Positions 1 through 7,700 of a stretch of DNA of 38,818 bases are shown here, piece after piece. This DNA is from a virus. The stretch is from IMG/VR virus record IMGVR_UViG_3300031576_000171, positions 1-38,818 of that record; one strand, given 5' to 3'. Position numbers and translations under genes: made by a program. Position 1 is the first letter of the stretch. The number at the start of each line of letters is the position of its first letter. The notes beneath the pieces were generated by a model. That model was given only the letters and a program-made list of their open reading frames with translations. It had not been told where the DNA came from and ran no database searches.

Positions 1-127
1 CTGGAACTGGAGCGAGTGTCCTGAAAGGACACAGGACTATAGTCATGAGTCATCTCATTCCACAGATCACCCTTTCAGACGAAGAGTTTGAGCGGTTGCA
101 GAACTACGCCGACCATCTGGGGCTGAC
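1..127. repeat. terminal direct repeat, left copy
   Basis: Bases 1-127 are identical to the last 127 bases of the window. The repeat cuts through the gene that starts at 45, and the gene order is continuous across the join, so the molecule is circular or circularly permuted. A length of exactly 127 matches a common maximum assembler k-mer, so I read it as an assembly overlap and not a packaged terminal repeat. Confidence 0.95.
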
Positions 128-242
128 CACCTGGGAGGCCGTGCGCAGATTGATCCGGGATGCGCCGCTGTATCCCCGCAATATCCAGCAGATGATCGCG
201 CCCGATCTGGAGGTCAAGAGTGGGCCTGAACTGGAAGGGTAA
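45..242 (+). CDS. small ribbon-helix-helix-like protein in the neck gene cluster
   Basis: This 65-residue protein is not a family I can name. It reads as a short strand (QITLSDEEF) followed by two helices (FERLQNYADHLG and TTWEAVRRLIRDA), the layout of an RHH/Arc-type DNA-binding fold. It sits between the head-closure gene (on the far side of the join) and the HK97 gp10-like gene, whose start overlaps its end by 23 bases. AAAGGAC/AGGAC sequences lie upstream of the ATG. A DNA-binding fold among connector genes is odd; it may instead be a small neck or assembly protein with a similar helical pattern. Confidence 0.7.
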   Translation: MSHLIPQITLSDEEFERLQNYADHLGLTTWEAVRRLIRDAPLYPRNIQQMIAPDLEVKSGPELEG

Positions 243-618
243 GCAGGTTGAGGCGGAGATCATTGCCCGGCTGAAACTGGCGCTGGGAGACATTGGACTG
301 GACATTGAGGGTGAGGGCAAACAGCAGCTGTATCCCGGTCACGGGGTGATCACCGGCACACTGCGACGCAGCATTCATGCGGCCAGCGGAGACCATGTGT
401 TTGCCGCTGATGCCGCCGGTCAGGAGCTCGGAGGATCCGCGCCGCAGGCCGTGGAGCGGAGCAACCGGCTGCTGATTGCGGTGGGCTCCGGCCTGAACTA
501 TGCGATGACCGTGCATCAGGGCCACGGCGCCTTTCAGGGGTATCACTACATGACCAATGCGGTGCAGCGGGCGGCTCCGAGGGCGCTGGATCATGTCCGG
601 CGCAGAAGCGCCCGATAG
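220..618 (+). CDS. HK97 gp10-like neck/tail-completion protein
   Basis: A 132-residue protein with the two signatures of the HK97-gp10/minor tail protein family. The first is YPGHGVITGTLRRSI at residues 38-52 (the usual DTGxLRxSI region); the second is YAMTVHQGHG at 94-103 (the usual YAxxVHxGxG region), followed by a C-terminal helix. Members join the head connector to the tail during assembly. The start is GTG, chosen because GGAGG lies 6 bases upstream and the family N-terminus (a helix rich in Lys/Glu/Leu) follows directly. It precedes the tail terminator, as is usual in siphoviruses. Confidence 0.85.
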   Translation: MGLNWKGKQVEAEIIARLKLALGDIGLDIEGEGKQQLYPGHGVITGTLRRSIHAASGDHVFAADAAGQELGGSAPQAVERSNRLLIAVGSGLNYAMTVHQGHGAFQGYHYMTNAVQRAAPRALDHVRRRSAR

Positions 619-657
619 TCCCCCTGGTGCGGGGATGGTATGCGGGGCATAGTATGG
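619..657 (+). repeat. dispersed G-rich intergenic element, copy 1
   Basis: TCCCCCTGGT followed by GCGGGGATGGTATGCGGGG and CATAGTATGG. The same unit is found in inverted orientation at 4547-4588 and in direct orientation at 23584-23631. This copy fills the space between two connector genes and supplies in-frame ATG codons upstream of the probable tail terminator start. Confidence 0.8.
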
Positions 658-660
658 CTG

Positions 661-1080
661 ATGGTTGATGCTCTGGAAGCAACCCTGGCATGGCTGCTGC
701 TGGACGACAGCCTGCGACTGCTGACCGGCGGGCGGATTGCGGTGCAGCACAAGTTCGGTGACGGATGGGCCGTTCCATCCAGAGCGTTGCAGATTCGCTA
801 TGACGGCGGCACGCCGGACCTGTACACGCCGCGTCAGGTGGTCCGGCTGGAGGCTCGCTGCTATGGCGAGAACAGTTATGAGGCCAGCAAGGTCTACCGG
901 GCCCTCATTGCTCGCACACGGGAAACGTTGCGCGAGCGGGTTCAGACGACAGACGGGTTCGCGCTGCTGTACTGGCTGGTTGCATTGAGCGGGCCCAATA
1001 TGTTGCGCGACCCGGAAGCAGAAGTGGACATGATCCTGATCTTTGTGGAGACATGTGTTTCGGAGACGGATATTCCGTAG
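661..1080 (+). CDS. putative tail terminator protein
   Basis: A 139-residue protein placed between the gp10-like protein and the tail tube, the usual position of the tail terminator that caps the tail and joins it to the head. It has the expected alternation: an N-terminal helix (DALEATLAWLLLDDSLRLL), beta-strands, then a helix (YEASKVYRALIARTRETLRERV), then strands ending in VDMILIFVETCV. An in-frame ATG at 640 would add 7 residues, but those codons lie inside the dispersed G-rich element, so I prefer the ATG at 661. Neither start has a clear Shine-Dalgarno site. The function rests mainly on position and fold pattern. Confidence 0.7.
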   Translation: MVDALEATLAWLLLDDSLRLLTGGRIAVQHKFGDGWAVPSRALQIRYDGGTPDLYTPRQVVRLEARCYGENSYEASKVYRALIARTRETLRERVQTTDGFALLYWLVALSGPNMLRDPEAEVDMILIFVETCVSETDIP

Positions 1081-1098
1081 AACTTAGGAGACTGAACG

Positions 1099-1671
1099 AT
1101 GGCAGACACAAAACCGTTTGACCAGTTGACCGGGACGCAGGATGTGTACGTGGCTCCGGTGGGAGAGGCGTTCCCGCTCGTCAACGCGGCGCCGGCAGGC
1201 AACTGGTATCTGCTGGCGGCCACGGACGGGGAACAATCCATGCAGCACGCGGGGGCGCTCACCTACTTCCGGGACAATGACCACCAGGCGCCAGTGAAGG
1301 CTGTTCGACCGGAGGAGGAAGGGATTGTCCGCTTTGGTCTGGTTGGACTCAATCTGGAAAGTTATTCCCGCATTCTGGATGACGTTGCCAACCTGACCAA
1401 CCAGGCCGGTCCCCCGGCCACGCGCACGATGCCACTCAAGCGGGGGGCGGTCCCGAATGAGTTTGCGCTGCTGTTTCGCGGTGCTGCACTCTCCCCCTAC
1501 GGCGCTTTCCCCGGCCAGTATCAAATCTTCCGGGGAGTGTTCGACGGGGAGCCGCAGCCCACCTGGGCTCGAGACGGACGGGCCATGCTGGAGTGCGAAT
1601 TCCACGTTCTGGAAGACGACACCCAGTCCGAGATCAACCGGATGGGGACGCTGGTTGTGCAGACATCATAA
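1099..1671 (+). CDS. major tail tube protein
   Basis: A 190-residue protein beginning MADTKPFDQLTGTQDVYVAP and rich in beta-strand and small residues, as in siphovirus tail tube proteins, whose hexameric rings stack around the tape measure. It lies between the tail terminator and the tail chaperones, which is the standard place. AGGAGACTGAACG upstream of the ATG gives a good ribosome site. I see no Ig-like C-terminal extension. The family assignment is by synteny and general character, since tube proteins diverge strongly. Confidence 0.8.
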   Translation: MADTKPFDQLTGTQDVYVAPVGEAFPLVNAAPAGNWYLLAATDGEQSMQHAGALTYFRDNDHQAPVKAVRPEEEGIVRFGLVGLNLESYSRILDDVANLTNQAGPPATRTMPLKRGAVPNEFALLFRGAALSPYGAFPGQYQIFRGVFDGEPQPTWARDGRAMLECEFHVLEDDTQSEINRMGTLVVQTS

Positions 1672-1713
1672 CCTGATCGTCTGACCATCTGTCACAGACT
1701 GAAGGAGGAAACT

Positions 1714-2118
1714 ATGGCAACGGACAATCTGAACTTCACGCTGCTGATCCCGGAGCGGGATACGTTTACAGACCAGGATGGGGCTGTGTATGAATTTCGC
1801 TCCCGGATGGATTTCAGCATGGAACATCTTGCTCTGGCAAATAAGTTGCAGCGGGCATTGAGCGGGGCGTTGGACCGGCTTGCAGAAGTACCGGAGGATG
1901 AGAGCAGTGCCTCCGTATTCGAGCGGACGGTAAATGAAGTTATCGGCATGGCCTTGCCCGATCTGCCGGAGACGCGCCGCAAAGAAATGACGCTGGGTCA
2001 GAAGACAAAAATTGTCGAGTGGTGGAATAAACGCAATGCATCCCCATTCACAGATGGAAAGCAGCCGGAGGTTGCAAAGGCCACAACGGGAAAAGCAGTG
2101 GCGAGTCAACCGGTCTGA
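1714..2118 (+). CDS. tail assembly chaperone (gpG-type)
   Basis: A 134-residue protein between tail tube and tape measure, the fixed position of the first tail chaperone. The N-terminal half is beta-rich (NFTLLIPERDTFTDQDGAVY) and the second half helical (FSMEHLALANKLQRALS). AAGGAGGAAACT just upstream of the ATG is a strong ribosome site. Near its 3' end the frame contains GGG-AAAA as G GGA AAA (2088-2094), the canonical X XXY YYZ slippery heptamer, which would redirect a fraction of ribosomes into the next frame. In known siphoviruses the short and long forms are needed in a fixed ratio and are absent from the finished virion. Confidence 0.88.
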   Translation: MATDNLNFTLLIPERDTFTDQDGAVYEFRSRMDFSMEHLALANKLQRALSGALDRLAEVPEDESSASVFERTVNEVIGMALPDLPETRRKEMTLGQKTKIVEWWNKRNASPFTDGKQPEVAKATTGKAVASQPV

Positions 2119-2414
2119 TTCTGGCAAAGCTGATTCGCTATTACCATCTGGATCCGGAGCGCATTCTCAAGTACCCACTCTGGATCATTGAACTGCTGGA
2201 GGAGCAGCTTCCCCGGCTGGAGGCAGAGGAATTGCAGCAGTGGATTGTCGCAATCAGTGTGCCTCATATGCGCGAGGGGGACCGGCGCACAGTGCTTCGC
2301 CGTCTTGATCGTCTGCTGGCGATGCCTGTTGTCAGAGTGATCCCCGAAATGCTGGAACACAATCCCGAGAAGGCACGCGCCTGGTTTGAGAATATGGGAG
2401 CCACGGTTCAATAA
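1714..2414 (+). CDS. tail assembly chaperone -1 frameshift fusion (gpGT-type)
   Basis: Frameshift product: the first 127 codons (1714-2094), then re-reading of base 2094 in the -1 frame to the TAA at 2412-2414, giving 233 residues. The T part has no good initiation site of its own. It reads as a convincing helical domain (LAKLIRYYHLDPERILKYPL, then ELLEEQLPRLEAEELQQWIV). Its stop overlaps the tape measure start (TAATG). Programmed -1 frameshifting at GGGAAAG-like heptamers between these two frames is a conserved trait of lambda-like and HK97-like phages; here the heptamer is GGGAAAA. Frameshift efficiency cannot be read from the sequence. Confidence 0.85.
2088..2094 (+). promoter_or_regulatory. 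-1 ribosomal frameshift slippery heptamer
   Basis: G GGA AAA in the frame of the upstream chaperone. Slippage places the two tRNAs on GGG and AAA, and translation continues AGC-AGT-GGC in the T frame, 22 bases before the zero-frame stop at 2116-2118. I did not find an obvious strong stem-loop immediately downstream. Confidence 0.88.
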
Positions 2415-4489
2415 TGGCCGCATTCTCATTGGGTGAAGCCACCCTTGGCACAGCCATTGATCTCGACGGTCTGAAGCGTGGACTGGCGGAGGGGGAACGC
2501 CACGGTCACAGCTTTGTCAGCAACCTGGGAGGCATCCTCAAGACCGGCCTGATTGTCGCCGCCAGCGCCGCCGCCGTCGGCATCGGGGCGCTGGTCGGCG
2601 GGCTGGCGCTTGCAGTCAAAGAAGCTTCTGCTTCTCAGGAAGCTCAGGCTCAGTTCAATGCCGTGCTTGAGGCTACAGGTGGTGTGGCCGGTGTCACGGC
2701 GCAGATGGCGAATGAGCTTGCCAGTAGCCTGCAGAACGTTACACGCTTCTCCGATGAAACAGTACTCTCTGCCGAGACAATGCTGCTGCAATTCAAGAAT
2801 ATCAGCAGCGAGGTATTCCCGGAGACCACAGAACTGGCGCTGGACCTTGCCACCCGGCTGGGAACGGATGCTGCCAGCGCAGCCCGGATGCTTGGCAAAG
2901 CACTGGAGACACCCGGCGAGGGGCTGTTGCGCCTGAAGTCTGCCGGGGTTGCCTTCACGGATGCCCAGACAGAGATGATCCTTGGAATGGCCGAGGCCGG
3001 GGACGTGGCCGGCGCACAGCAGGCTATTCTGGATGCCCTCTCCAGTAGCATCGGCGGTGCTGCCAGGGCTGCCGGGGAGACGTTCGCAGGGCGACTGACA
3101 ATCCTCAAGAACCGTTTCAGCGATGTGCTGGAGACCATCGGCTTTGCAGTTCTTCCCATTCTGGAGGATCTGGCGGGGACGCTGCTGGCAACCGGAGGGC
3201 CGGTGGAACAGCTTGCCGCGTGGGTCAGTGCTGTGCTTGTCCCTGCCCTGACCGAAGCAGGGAAATGGATCAGTGACGTTGGCATTCCGGCATTGAAACA
3301 GTTTGGCGCCTGGTTCATGGAGGAGGCGCTGCCAGCAATCATCCCGTTTGTGCAGGCTGTGCTGGCACAGCTCATCCCCGGTCTGCAACAACTCTGGACC
3401 TGGATCAAGGATCTTGCTGAAGCCGCCATGCCACTCCTCTCTGCCGCAATAGATTTTGTAGTGGACCACTGGAAGATATTTGCGGCTATCGGAGCAGTGA
3501 TCATGGCCGTGATTATCGCAATCAATGCTCCCATTCTGGCCGTGATCGGGGTGCTGGTCCTGCTTGCCACGGCCTGGGCAAACAACTGGGGCAATATCCA
3601 GGGGATCACGGAGGCGGTGACTGCAACAATCCAGAACATTATCACAACGGTGATGGGCGCCATCCGATCCTTCTGGGCCAGATGGGGCGACGATCTCACC
3701 ACGATTGCCACCTTCGTCTGGAGCACGATCCGGGGGTATATCACGACATCCATCAATCAGATACAGGCCATCATTGCAGTAGTAAGCGCCATCATCTCCG
3801 GGATCTGGCAACAGCACGGCGCTGCCATTCTGACCGTGGCTCAGAACACATGGAACCTGATCAAGCTGGGGATCGAGACGGCAATCAACAATATCAAGTC
3901 CATCATCACCCTGATCTCTGCGGCCATCCGGGGCGACTGGACGACGTTCGGCACAGAGTTGCGGAACATCTGGGACAACACCTGGAATCTCATCAAAGCG
4001 GCTGTTGTCACAGCCTGGACTAATATCACGACTACGGTCAGCAGTCTGGTTGCCTCTGTGAAAGCAGCCTTTACGAACATTGACTGGGGGGCCGTCGGAC
4101 GCAACGTGATCAACGCAATCGCGGGCGGCATCTCCGGCGCGGTCGGGTCGCTGGTGTCGGCTGCCGTGAATGCTGCGCGGGCGGCCTTCGAAGCGGCAAA
4201 GGCATTCCTTGGAATTGACTCTCCCAGCAAGCTGTTTGAGGGATTGGGGCAACAGGTGATGGGCGGCATGGCACTCGGTATTCGGCACGGTGCGGTCATG
4301 CCCATCGGCGCAATGCTGGGCATGACTCCAGCGTTGCTGTCGGCTGCTGCCGGGACGGGGACGGTGTACAACGTGGGGCCGATTGATGCGCGTGGCTCAA
4401 TGCTATCCAGCGCCCAGATCGAAGCAGCGGTTACACGAGCAATGCGGCAGCGCGGGCGGGCCACGGACAGCTTGATCAGGACAACTTGA
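2414..4489 (+). CDS. tape measure protein
   Basis: A 691-residue protein directly after the tail chaperones, beginning on the TAATG overlap. It has a hydrophobic Ala/Gly-rich segment at about residues 38-68 and a second at about 350-390. Several amphipathic segments have similar WNLIK and INxIxxII patterns between 400 and 560. The C-terminal motif SPSKLFEGLGQQVMGG is typical of tape measures. The protein sets tail length inside the tube and leaves through the cell envelope during DNA ejection. By the usual scale of about 0.15 nm per residue the tail would be near 100 nm (inference). No peptidase or muramidase domain is visible in it. Confidence 0.92.
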   Translation: MAAFSLGEATLGTAIDLDGLKRGLAEGERHGHSFVSNLGGILKTGLIVAASAAAVGIGALVGGLALAVKEASASQEAQAQFNAVLEATGGVAGVTAQMANELASSLQNVTRFSDETVLSAETMLLQFKNISSEVFPETTELALDLATRLGTDAASAARMLGKALETPGEGLLRLKSAGVAFTDAQTEMILGMAEAGDVAGAQQAILDALSSSIGGAARAAGETFAGRLTILKNRFSDVLETIGFAVLPILEDLAGTLLATGGPVEQLAAWVSAVLVPALTEAGKWISDVGIPALKQFGAWFMEEALPAIIPFVQAVLAQLIPGLQQLWTWIKDLAEAAMPLLSAAIDFVVDHWKIFAAIGAVIMAVIIAINAPILAVIGVLVLLATAWANNWGNIQGITEAVTATIQNIITTVMGAIRSFWARWGDDLTTIATFVWSTIRGYITTSINQIQAIIAVVSAIISGIWQQHGAAILTVAQNTWNLIKLGIETAINNIKSIITLISAAIRGDWTTFGTELRNIWDNTWNLIKAAVVTAWTNITTTVSSLVASVKAAFTNIDWGAVGRNVINAIAGGISGAVGSLVSAAVNAARAAFEAAKAFLGIDSPSKLFEGLGQQVMGGMALGIRHGAVMPIGAMLGMTPALLSAAAGTGTVYNVGPIDARGSMLSSAQIEAAVTRAMRQRGRATDSLIRTT

Positions 4490-4500
4490 AAGGAAGCCAT

Positions 4501-4545
4501 CAGTCATCAGTCGGCAGTCATCAGTCTGCCGTCTGAAGACTGAAG
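4501..4545. repeat. CAGTC/CTTCAG tandem intergenic tract, copy 1
   Basis: Irregular tandem units of CAGTCATCAGT, CAGTCTGCCGTC and TGAAGACTGAAG between the tape measure and the next tail gene. Similar tracts lie at 14515-14572 and 38291-38365. Unit order varies and there are no constant spacers, so it is not a CRISPR. Confidence 0.8.
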
Positions 4546-4546
4546 A

Positions 4547-4588
4547 TACCATCCCCGCATACCATCCCCGCACCAGGGGGACCAGGGG
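4547..4588 (-). repeat. dispersed G-rich intergenic element, copy 2 (inverted)
   Basis: Reads TACCATCCCCGCATACCATC then CCCGCACCAGGGGGACC, the reverse complement of the element at 23584-23631 and at 619-657. It lies directly next to a CAGTC tract, so two repeat families share this 120-base spacer. Confidence 0.8.
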
Positions 4589-4611
4589 AACTGAGGGAAC
4601 TGGAGACTGAA

Positions 4612-6042
4612 ATGCCGGCAGGATTATTTCTTCAGATCACGGAGATTGCCCCCACTGTTTTGACACCGATTGTTATCGGTGATGGGGGCGGTGGCCGCAC
4701 AGATTACATGTTGGTTCGGGATGGCTGGGCTCCCGGTAGCGCTGCCATGCGCGATGACATGTTCGGGGGCCACGGTCCTTACATGGAAGTGGAAGATGAA
4801 CTGATCCTGAATATCACCGGAGAGACAGCCAGTGCGGCGTTTGCCAATTTACGCCGGTTGGCACAGCACCTTGAGCAGGCGGAACGCTGGCAAAACGGTG
4901 AAAATGTGGAGCCAGTTGTGTTGCAATACTCGCCGGTCGGCTCCACAGTCAGCAGTATTGCGAACCCGCTGCAATGGGTCATCCTGGGACGGGCTGCCGG
5001 GGATCAGACCTCCGGTATACAACTCTCACCGACGTTCAATCGCACACTGCGGGCCTTCATGCTGGAGGGCGTGCGGGTTCGATTCATGCGGCATGGAGAC
5101 GGTAAACAGACCACGGTCTCTGCTTCTTCAGTGGCAACGGTCAATGGTGATCTGGTGACCATCACAAACCCGGCTGCACTGGCCTTTCCCGGCCCGACAA
5201 AGTTGATCATTACAAACATCTTCAAGCGGGCAAATTTTGACAGCCCTGTATTTGTCCTGCTGGCAGAGGATGCCAACGACATCTCCATTCAGGATGCGGA
5301 GGACTTCGATAACGCGGGAGCATTTATCAGTGTGGCCGACAGTGCCCGGCTTGCCCGGAATACAAACGTTCTGCGGTATACGCCCACGGGCACAGCAAAG
5401 GTAGTTTCCGGGGGTGGCAGCGGGTTCCCGGAGACGCAAACGCTGGACACGCTGATAGCCGTCTTCGCCAATATCCGCAACAACTCCTCCACGGCCTCGT
5501 ACACGGTCTGGGCCAGGATCTTCTCGGTGGCGGCACACCGCACGGTTCAATTTCGAGAGACACCGGGCGTTGTGATCAATGCCGGAGCGACTGCTCCAAA
5601 GTGGTACTTTCTGGGGTTGATTGGATTTGCGGCGCAGGCAGATTTTGCGGCACTGGCAGTTCAGGCCTCGGCGGTGGATGCCAGTCTGGACATTGACACG
5701 GTGTTATTTCTGAACCTTCGCAATCCGAATTCCGGGGTCATCGAGTTTCAGGCGGAGGAAACGGGATTGAATGAGACCCGGACCTATGAAGTTGATCATC
5801 GAAGGTTTACCAGTGTGACCCGGCCCAGGCCATCCCCCCGCGTGTGGTTCCACGATAACTTCATGGTGAACTGGGCCGGTGATCCGATCCTCTACACTCG
5901 CAGCGCCAGTCTGTTCGGCGTGCTGCTGGGAACACAGGGAGTGGTCAGCGCGGACCGCTGGCGTCAGGCGGCGGCGGCGGATGCGTTGTTCTCGAACGTC
6001 TGGACAGCAGAGCGCAATCCCGCCTTCCCGATTCCACAATGA
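4612..6042 (+). CDS. large distal-tail/tail-tip protein
   Basis: A 476-residue protein immediately after the tape measure, the place of the distal tail (Dit-like) or equivalent tail-tip protein. The N-terminal ~160 residues include strands and helices (ILNITGETASAAFANLRRLA) resembling a tube-like or Dit domain; the rest is beta-rich with aromatic and Asn/Thr residues. The ATG follows a repeat-filled spacer with GGGAACTGGAGACTGAA upstream, and its stop overlaps the next start (ATGA). The exact family is not recognised. It could carry receptor- or carbohydrate-binding modules in its central region. Confidence 0.7.
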   Translation: MPAGLFLQITEIAPTVLTPIVIGDGGGGRTDYMLVRDGWAPGSAAMRDDMFGGHGPYMEVEDELILNITGETASAAFANLRRLAQHLEQAERWQNGENVEPVVLQYSPVGSTVSSIANPLQWVILGRAAGDQTSGIQLSPTFNRTLRAFMLEGVRVRFMRHGDGKQTTVSASSVATVNGDLVTITNPAALAFPGPTKLIITNIFKRANFDSPVFVLLAEDANDISIQDAEDFDNAGAFISVADSARLARNTNVLRYTPTGTAKVVSGGGSGFPETQTLDTLIAVFANIRNNSSTASYTVWARIFSVAAHRTVQFRETPGVVINAGATAPKWYFLGLIGFAAQADFAALAVQASAVDASLDIDTVLFLNLRNPNSGVIEFQAEETGLNETRTYEVDHRRFTSVTRPRPSPRVWFHDNFMVNWAGDPILYTRSASLFGVLLGTQGVVSADRWRQAAAADALFSNVWTAERNPAFPIPQ

Positions 6043-7676
6043 AGCTGTTTCTCGGGTTGTATGCGGCGGCAACGGGGGCGAATTCGCAGGGCCGGGGTGA
6101 GCTCCTGGAGGATCTCAGTCGGCGGGTGGTCAGTCTGACTTTCGGAACCAACCTGCACGGCTTTGCCGATCTGCAATGCCAGGTTGAACTGCCATTGAGC
6201 CGGGCTTTCTGGCTGTATGACCGTCCCGGACTGCCACACCTGGAGCTTCGCCACGGTGCGATGAAAGTGTGGGAGGGACGGCTGGAGGATGTTGCCATCA
6301 TTCCCGGCGGATTGCAACTGGGCGCGTTCGGCTACTGGCGGGCATTTTATGATGTGCCCTATACGGCGTTGTGGAGCACCACCAGCGTGGCGGAATGGTT
6401 TGTGGGTGATGACCGGATACGTGCAGGTAACCAGCCCGACCGATTCAACTTTGATACCAATAATCGGCTTTATATCACGCCGGTCAAGAATTCCGTTCTG
6501 GGCAACACAGGCTCCGTCAAAGTGGGGCGTCTGATGTTTGCACTACCACATCTTGGAGACCGGAATATTCTGGCCATCACTTTCGATTTCGCTTTTCGCG
6601 CCCCGAACGCGAGCTGGAACGTTGCTCTGGAATCTTTTACCCCGATTTATCCCATCGGCTCGGGACTCTGGACTTTCATTAATACCCTGTGGGGAGAAAT
6701 TTCAGGTAATGGAGCTGAACAGACCGGGACTGTGACAGTCACCTCAATGACATCCGCCGGAGGCCTGGGCTTCTACATGCATTTCAATGCCGCTGATGCG
6801 ACGTATGGCAGCGAGACTGGCACGGACTACCTGAAGATCACCAACTTGCGCGTGCTGACGCGGGCGGCAACCACGCTCAATGCTGACCATGTGGCTTCCG
6901 GGCTGGTGACCTATCTCAACGCGATCAATTCCAGCCAGGTCCAGAACGTGACCGGCCTGGTGCAGTCGCCCGGCCTGGACCTGCGCGACGAGCTCTATGA
7001 AGATGCTCTACCTGCCGACATCCTGACCCATCTGGCGGCGCTGGGAGACAATCAGACGCCGCCGCGCCAGTGGGAAACAGGCGTGTGGGAAAACCGCATA
7101 TTGCATTTTCGACCGAAGGGGGATTCCTCCTGGACCCGGACCTGGTATGTGGACATCACGGCCCTGGAACTTGAGCGCACGCTGGAGGCGCTGCGAAACA
7201 ATGCTTATGCGCTGTACGAGGAGGCCGGGGGCCGGACGCTGCGAACACCGATTGCAGTGAACAACAGCAGCGTGACACGGTTCGGGCTGACACGCCGGGG
7301 GGCGGTCCAGGTCCGCACGACGAGCCTGACCCAGGCCAACGTGCACCGGGATGCGTTTCTGGAGGATCGGCGCCAGCCGAAGCCGCGAGCCGCAATCCAG
7401 TTCTCGCAACTGTACGACAGCGCGGGAGCACGCTGGCCGGCCTGGGCAGCAAGGGCCGGGGACACCATCGTGATGCGCAACCTCCCACCGGCGCTATTGA
7501 CGGGGACTGACCTCATTCGCAGCTTTCGCTGCTCTGAGACGAAGTACGATGCATTCACGGGTGTTCTGGAACTCACACCGGAGTTGCCTCTGCCAACGCT
7601 TGAGCAGTTGATGGCCAGACAGGCAGCAGGGATACCGCTGACCAGGCCACGACGATATCCTGTTCCTCAAACCTGA
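6039..7676 (+). CDS. baseplate hub / tail-associated (Tal-like) protein
   Basis: A 545-residue protein overlapping the previous tail gene by four bases. The N-terminus (FADLQCQVELPLSRAFWLYD, and later MKVWEGRLEDV) resembles the beta-barrel start of phage tail hub proteins that hold the tip together. A beta-rich insert of about 110 residues (near 175-275) may be a carbohydrate-binding jelly roll, since it contains WNVALESF-like strands. The C-terminal third returns to a hub-like pattern (AWAARAGDTIVMRNLPP and a final beta-rich part). No catalytic motif is seen. The function is inferred from order and fold pattern. Confidence 0.68.
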   Translation: MKLFLGLYAAATGANSQGRGELLEDLSRRVVSLTFGTNLHGFADLQCQVELPLSRAFWLYDRPGLPHLELRHGAMKVWEGRLEDVAIIPGGLQLGAFGYWRAFYDVPYTALWSTTSVAEWFVGDDRIRAGNQPDRFNFDTNNRLYITPVKNSVLGNTGSVKVGRLMFALPHLGDRNILAITFDFAFRAPNASWNVALESFTPIYPIGSGLWTFINTLWGEISGNGAEQTGTVTVTSMTSAGGLGFYMHFNAADATYGSETGTDYLKITNLRVLTRAATTLNADHVASGLVTYLNAINSSQVQNVTGLVQSPGLDLRDELYEDALPADILTHLAALGDNQTPPRQWETGVWENRILHFRPKGDSSWTRTWYVDITALELERTLEALRNNAYALYEEAGGRTLRTPIAVNNSSVTRFGLTRRGAVQVRTTSLTQANVHRDAFLEDRRQPKPRAAIQFSQLYDSAGARWPAWAARAGDTIVMRNLPPALLTGTDLIRSFRCSETKYDAFTGVLELTPELPLPTLEQLMARQAAGIPLTRPRRYPVPQT

Positions 7677-7700
7677 GATGGACTTGAAGGGAATCAGAAC

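Noticed and set aside
1-127. True packaged direct terminal repeat
   Set aside because: The length equals a common assembly k-mer, it cuts a gene at a point without special sequence, and nothing marks it as a terminase site. Read data would be needed to reopen this.
2426-4288. A 620-codon open frame antisense to the tape measure gene
   Set aside because: It is a reverse-strand shadow of a Gly/Ala-rich GC-rich gene, has no ribosome site, and its translation is Cys/Arg/His-rich low-quality sequence.
4501-4545. CRISPR array
   Set aside because: Units are 7-12 bases, irregular and contiguous, with no constant repeat of 23-37 bases and no unique spacers.
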